Of a stretch of 33,642 bases of DNA, positions 29,784 to 33,642 are shown piece by piece. Source of the stretch: CBDUXP01 sp965371225 [NCBI: uncultured bacterium] (GTDB lineage: Bacteria > Abyssobacteria > SURF-5 > CBDUXP01); contig CBDUXP010000041.1 in assembly GCA_965371225.1 (NCBI GenBank), positions 1-33,642 of the forward strand, given 5' to 3'. Under the pieces are notes generated by a model. It was given only the letters and a program-made list of their open reading frames with translations. It ran no database searches and had not been told where the DNA came from. Made by a program: the position numbers and the translations under genes. Each line of letters starts with the position of its first letter. The first letter of the stretch is position 1.

Positions 29784-32771
29784 GTGCGCCGGCGGCGGAT
29801 GCTCGTTCGTTCGATCGGCATCCTGGCGGTTGCCGTAGGGGGCATCCTGGTGGCCCGCCGCGTGATTGTGCAGCGGGTCACACCGGACCTGGTCGCCGGG
29901 TGGCTGCGCAACCGGGCGGAAAACGTGGGCGTGCCCGTGACGTTCGGGGAGATTTCCGCGCGCGAGACCGGCACGCTGCACGTTGCGTGGGTGGAACTCC
30001 AGCCGCTGGCCGACGGCGGTCGGATCCGTGCCGAGGACGTGGCCCTCGCGTACGACCGTCTGGCACTGCGCGGGCCCAGATTGCGACTGCGCGGGGTCCG
30101 CATCGCCCGTCTCGAAGTGGTGCTGCCGCGGTCCATGATCGATCCCACGGCACGGCCCGCGGATGCGGTCGCCCCGCGCGACGCGCTCGCGTGGACCGGG
30201 ACCGCCGCCGCCAGGCTTGCGACGCTGCTGGCCGGCGGCGAGGTGCGCGTGGCGCAGGGCACCCTCGTGGTCCCAACGGCCACGCCGCAGGCGCCCGTGC
30301 GGTTCACGGGGCAGGAGTGGCTGGCTCAGGTCGCGCCGGACGGGAACCAGATCACGGCCACGGGCGAGGCGCGGTCCACCGCCGAGCCGGCCGGGTACGC
30401 CGCGGCCGAACTCATTTGGCGGCGCGATGAGCCGGTGCGTGCCGTCCTGCAGGGGGCGATCCCCGACGTTGCGCGGGCATGGGAGGGTGCGCTGCGCGTG
30501 TGGCCCGGGTTTGGTGCGGCGCCGGTCACGCCCCAATCCGGCGCATTCGCGTGGCAAGCGCGCCTGGACGGGATCGGCCGCGCGGACTGGCAGGCCGAGG
30601 GTAATCTGGCCTTTAGCGGGCTCACAACGGAGGGCGGCCCCACTTCGGTCCGTGGCCTGACGGGGACTAGTCAGTGGAAGCTCGGCGGCGATGCGGCCAC
30701 GGGCGGCCTGGTGCTGGAGTCCCTCACGGTGGAGAGTTCCCACGGCGACCTCACGGCGCGGGGCACGCTCGGTTCGGCAACCGCCGCACGAGACCTCGAG
30801 TTGGAAGTGCAACTCTGGGGTCTCAGCGGACCGCAACTGGCCTCGTGGCTCCCGGTCCTCCACGGGCAGGGGGGCAACCCCTTCGCGACCGTCGATGCCA
30901 CGAGCGTCGAGGCCGCGACCGTGGAACTCCGCGTAACAGGCGCTGCAGAGGCCCTGCAAGTGGAAGGGGATGTGCGGGCGGGGCGCGGCGCCTTTCGCGT
31001 GGAGCTGGAGGGCGGACTTCCCTACATGGATTTCGTGCAGCTGACCGCGCCCCGGGCCGCATTCACCTACGACGTGGCCCGCCGCTCCGCGACGGCCCGC
31101 TTGGAGGTTGAGGACGGGACGGCGCGCGTGGGCAGCATGGGCCTGGCCGCGCGCAACGTGCACGGCACGTTGATCTTGGAGCCCGACCACCTTCGGCTCG
31201 CCCCCGTGTTGGCGACGCTGCCCGGTGCCCAGATCACCGTGACGGGCACGCTGCCCCTGCGCCCCGGACCGCCGCTCGATCTGCGGGTGGAGGCTGCCGT
31301 CACCGATATGCGTGCGGCGACCGAACCTTTCGATTTGCCCCCCTCGTTCACCTTGGCCGGCCCCGCGCGCCTCACCGCAACGGTGACGGGGCCGGTCTCG
31401 GCCCTGGAGAGCAGTATCACGATGGACGCGACCGGCCTTGATTTCGCCGTGGGGCAAGTAGCGGAGAAGCGTGCCGGAGAGCGCGCGCTGCTCACGGGCA
31501 CGTTCCGCCGGCGCGGCGGCCGGGTGCGGGGCGACCTGCGCGCGACCCTGCGCGATGCGCAACTGCGGGGGGTCATTCTCGCCACGCCGCGCGAAACAGC
31601 GGCAGCCGCGCCTACACCCACCGTGCTCGCGACGTGGGACTTGCTCATCGGGATGGTCGCTCAAGACCTGCCCCTGTCCACCCTGCGACGGGTGTCCCCG
31701 GTCACGCGGATCCTGCACGGGTATGGGGACGCCGCGGTGACGTTCCTCTTCGAAGCGACGGCGGATGGGCGGCGGCTCGAGGCCTGGATGGATGCGAAGG
31801 AGGTCCGCTGCGAGTTCCCCCGCAGTCCGGTGCAATTGGCCCTGAGCGACAGCCTCTGGCACCTCACCAGCGATCTCGACCGGCGGGTGAACGCGCTGGA
31901 TATCGATGGCGGGCAGTTGGACTTGCTCGATCCCCTTACTCCCGTCGGGGAACGGCCGCCTCATGCCGAGGCGCGCACGCGGCCGGTCCCGCTCACGGGC
32001 TGGGAGACTTCGGTGGACTTCACCTTCGACCGCGCCACGTGGCGGCGGCTGGACGGCGAACAGCTGACCGGGCGCTTGAGCGCCTACCGGGGGAACGTGT
32101 CGCTGGAGGAAATGGCCGTGCAGGCGTTTGGCGGCGCGGTGACCGGGGAGGTGTCCCTGGACCCCCGGGATGCCGTCTCCATCGTCGCGCGCTGGACCGG
32201 GTGCGATGTGAATGCGGCCCTGGCGCAATTCTACGAAGTAGACGGGGCGGCCCGCGGCAAGACCCACGGCCAGTGCCGGTTCACGGGGCTGGCGGGGGCA
32301 TGGCCGCAATGGCAAGGGGACGGGCACTTGACCGTGGACCTGCCATGGGCGGACATTGGGTACTTCAGCGACGGGGCGAGCGTCGCGCCCGTCCGCACCG
32401 TGGCCGCCGATTTTGCGTCCGCGCGGTTCACCTTTACCGATGGCCGCTTCGATATTCCGCAGCTCCGGATCGAACGGCCGGGCGTATCGATAACGGGGTA
32501 TGGCAACGTGTTCCTGAACGGGGACATGCGCCTGAAGTGCTACGCCCGGGTCGACAACGCGCTCATCGAGCGCCTGCCGCTCTTGGCCCGCGTCCAGTAC
32601 GCCAGACCCTACACGCCGGACTCGCGGGAGGTGGAGTTCACTCTGCGCGACAACATCCGGCACCTGCGGCCGAAGATCAAACGCACCAGCGTGCCCTTCA
32701 TGCTGGGCGATTTGGGGGTGGGCAGCGTCACCCGCTCGGGGCGGGCCCTGCTGGACCTGCTCGGCTTCTAA
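29784..32771 (+). CDS. AsmA-like / TamB-related envelope protein
   Basis: A 995-residue protein with one N-terminal membrane anchor (about residues 7-27, preceded by RRRR) and a long periplasmic part made of beta-rich repeats (VTFGEISARETGTLHVAWVELQP; LEVQLWGLSGPQLASW; ITVTGTLPL). This is the pattern of AsmA, YhdP, YdbH and TamB proteins, which form hydrophobic grooves and are linked to phospholipid movement between the membranes. The C-terminus (LPLLARVQYARP...GVGSVTRSGRALLDLLGF) resembles AsmA-like C-terminal regions. Assignment to a subfamily is not possible by eye. The start is a GTG with CGGAG 7 bases upstream. It lies 37 bases after recA; a functional link to recA is not expected. The gene ends 12 bases from the convergent PHP gene, with no terminator visible. 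Confidence 0.82.
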   Translation: MRRRRMLVRSIGILAVAVGGILVARRVIVQRVTPDLVAGWLRNRAENVGVPVTFGEISARETGTLHVAWVELQPLADGGRIRAEDVALAYDRLALRGPRLRLRGVRIARLEVVLPRSMIDPTARPADAVAPRDALAWTGTAAARLATLLAGGEVRVAQGTLVVPTATPQAPVRFTGQEWLAQVAPDGNQITATGEARSTAEPAGYAAAELIWRRDEPVRAVLQGAIPDVARAWEGALRVWPGFGAAPVTPQSGAFAWQARLDGIGRADWQAEGNLAFSGLTTEGGPTSVRGLTGTSQWKLGGDAATGGLVLESLTVESSHGDLTARGTLGSATAARDLELEVQLWGLSGPQLASWLPVLHGQGGNPFATVDATSVEAATVELRVTGAAEALQVEGDVRAGRGAFRVELEGGLPYMDFVQLTAPRAAFTYDVARRSATARLEVEDGTARVGSMGLAARNVHGTLILEPDHLRLAPVLATLPGAQITVTGTLPLRPGPPLDLRVEAAVTDMRAATEPFDLPPSFTLAGPARLTATVTGPVSALESSITMDATGLDFAVGQVAEKRAGERALLTGTFRRRGGRVRGDLRATLRDAQLRGVILATPRETAAAAPTPTVLATWDLLIGMVAQDLPLSTLRRVSPVTRILHGYGDAAVTFLFEATADGRRLEAWMDAKEVRCEFPRSPVQLALSDSLWHLTSDLDRRVNALDIDGGQLDLLDPLTPVGERPPHAEARTRPVPLTGWETSVDFTFDRATWRRLDGEQLTGRLSAYRGNVSLEEMAVQAFGGAVTGEVSLDPRDAVSIVARWTGCDVNAALAQFYEVDGAARGKTHGQCRFTGLAGAWPQWQGDGHLTVDLPWADIGYFSDGASVAPVRTVAADFASARFTFTDGRFDIPQLRIERPGVSITGYGNVFLNGDMRLKCYARVDNALIERLPLLARVQYARPYTPDSREVEFTLRDNIRHLRPKIKRTSVPFMLGDLGVGSVTRSGRALLDLLGF

Positions 32772-32783
32772 GCGACTGCCCCG

Positions 32784-33642
32784 CTACGCGGTGACGCGCA
32801 GGTGGTTGCCGAAGATCCACGCGCGCCAGCGGCCGGCGAGGTCGCGCCGGCGCACCTCCACGCGGTAGATGCCGGGACCGGGCACGGGCCACCGCAAGCC
32901 GCGGCCGCGCAATTGAAATGCCACCCGACCGTCAGCGATGACGCGGAACATGCCGCGCGCCGGTGCGCTCGCCTGCAGCCGCAGCCCGGGCTGCCAGGCG
33001 ACGGAGTCGCCCATCTGGCCGACGCACCGCGGCCCGCGTACCATGCACCGGAACCCCCGGGCGTTGCCGCGGTGATGGTTGGCCACAAAACATCGGCCGG
33101 CGGCGAGCGCGTCATACAATGCCTGCGTATCCGCTGCCGCGGCGCCGCGCATGGGGTGGGCCAGCAGCACGTGGGTATTGATGCACCGAAACGCCGTCGC
33201 ATACGGGAACACCCGCGTGCGCAGCAGGCCGCCGGCCGCCCGGATCGGCACGGCATGGTTGTCCGATTCCCCAATGCCGACCACCCGCCGCGTGCGATTC
33301 AGCTCATCCCACCGGCGCAGGTCTTCCGGCACGGGATCGATCTGGACGTGCCGCAAGAGGGCGCGGTTGACCGCCGCTTGGCGCAGCGTCTGCGAGCGGC
33401 GCTTGTATTCCGTTCCCAGGTTCCAGATGCCCAGGCCCGTGTAGCCATGAACGGACCAATCGCGCCACGCAAAGGCATGCCCCCCATCGTGCAGGGGGGT
33501 GCCCGGATCGAACGGGTGGGCGAGGAATCCGATTCCCCCGTGCGCGCGCACGGCGTCAATGGTGCGCTGGGGTGCCGCTTCGTCCGCGGACAGGGATGCG
33601 CCATCGACCCCCCAGGCCAGGTAGTGGCTGTGGGCGCCGTGC
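32784..33642 (-). CDS. PHP-domain metallohydrolase, CehA/McbA-like (5' end beyond the window)
   Basis: The frame stays open to the right edge, so the gene is partial; the GTG at 33551 that looks like a start lies inside the domain. Reading from the edge gives HGAHSHYLAWGVDGASLS, then AVRAHGGIGFLAHPFDPG, WDELNRTRRVVGIGESDNH: the His- and Asp-rich metal-binding strands of PHP-fold phosphoesterases. WDELL-like and GxSDxH-like blocks point to the CehA/McbA group. The last ~90 residues are a beta-sandwich-like tail (GMFRVIADGRVAFQLRG...GIYRVEVRRRDLAGRWRAWIFGN). The substrate is unknown. The N-terminal part with the first metal motif is missing from the window. Confidence 0.85.
   Translation of the reverse strand, partial: HGAHSHYLAWGVDGASLSADEAAPQRTIDAVRAHGGIGFLAHPFDPGTPLHDGGHAFAWRDWSVHGYTGLGIWNLGTEYKRRSQTLRQAAVNRALLRHVQIDPVPEDLRRWDELNRTRRVVGIGESDNHAVPIRAAGGLLRTRVFPYATAFRCINTHVLLAHPMRGAAAADTQALYDALAAGRCFVANHHRGNARGFRCMVRGPRCVGQMGDSVAWQPGLRLQASAPARGMFRVIADGRVAFQLRGRGLRWPVPGPGIYRVEVRRRDLAGRWRAWIFGNHLRVTA

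Noticed and set aside
28550-30307. 585-codon minus-strand frame opposite recA
   Set aside because: It runs through the recA promoter and the conserved recA coding region; no motif.
29673-32663. 996-codon open frame antisense to the AsmA-like gene
   Set aside because: Its translation is Arg/Pro/Gly/His-rich with no recognisable motif, while the plus strand gives a coherent anchored beta-rich protein. Long antisense frames are expected at this GC content.

Overview
This is a high-GC (roughly two-thirds G+C), gene-dense chromosomal segment of a diderm (Gram-negative) bacterium. It carries housekeeping genes (mltG, alaS, ruvX, recA, nnrE, thpR), an OprO/P-type outer-membrane porin, an RND exporter, an AsmA-like envelope protein and a type IV pilus/type II secretion inner-membrane protein. 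I see no rRNA, tRNA, CRISPR, transposase or phage gene. I cannot place the organism to phylum. The gene style (selenoprotein of the GrdB-related family, MshEN-fused ATPases, cyclase/AAA/TPR giant) is what one meets in uncultured, deep-branching, Proteobacteria-like or NC10/Nitrospirota-like lineages; that is only an impression.

Left part (1-9.5 kb, mostly minus strand): alaS and ruvX form a tight pair. They are followed by their own promoter and two translationally coupled paralogous genes, each a c-di-GMP-type MshEN domain fused to a MinD/FlhG-like ATPase. A convergent Rrf2-type Fe-S regulator comes next, then mltG. The two fusion proteins are colinear through residue 186, but the second has lost both P-loop lysines while keeping a cleaner c-di-GMP motif. 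They look like an active ATPase paired with a dead, sensor-like partner and are the best candidate here for an undescribed system. Upstream of alaS lies a GrdB-related selenoprotein gene read through an in-frame TGA (Sec154), with a plausible bacterial SECIS hairpin right after it.

Middle (9.6-21.5 kb): a plus-strand run encodes an SDR oxidoreductase, an ABC-F ATPase, an RND exporter and the FetA/FetB-type ABC pair. It converges on a minus-strand porin whose promoter carries a 7-5-7 palindromic operator. Then come a methyltransferase and an alpha/beta hydrolase (minus), a ketopantoate-reductase-like gene (plus), and a thioredoxin-reductase-like flavoprotein lacking the NADPH motif (minus), with a perfect 22-bp palindrome five bases before its start.

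Right part (21.6-33.6 kb): minus-strand pilC/gspF with a structured leader, a PlsC-like acyltransferase, and a 1137-residue zinc-ribbon/cyclase-like/AAA/TPR protein whose cyclase site looks dead. Then plus-strand nnrE, thpR, recA (with a clear sigma70-type promoter) and an AsmA-like protein. A minus-strand PHP-domain (CehA/McbA-like) gene runs off the right edge.
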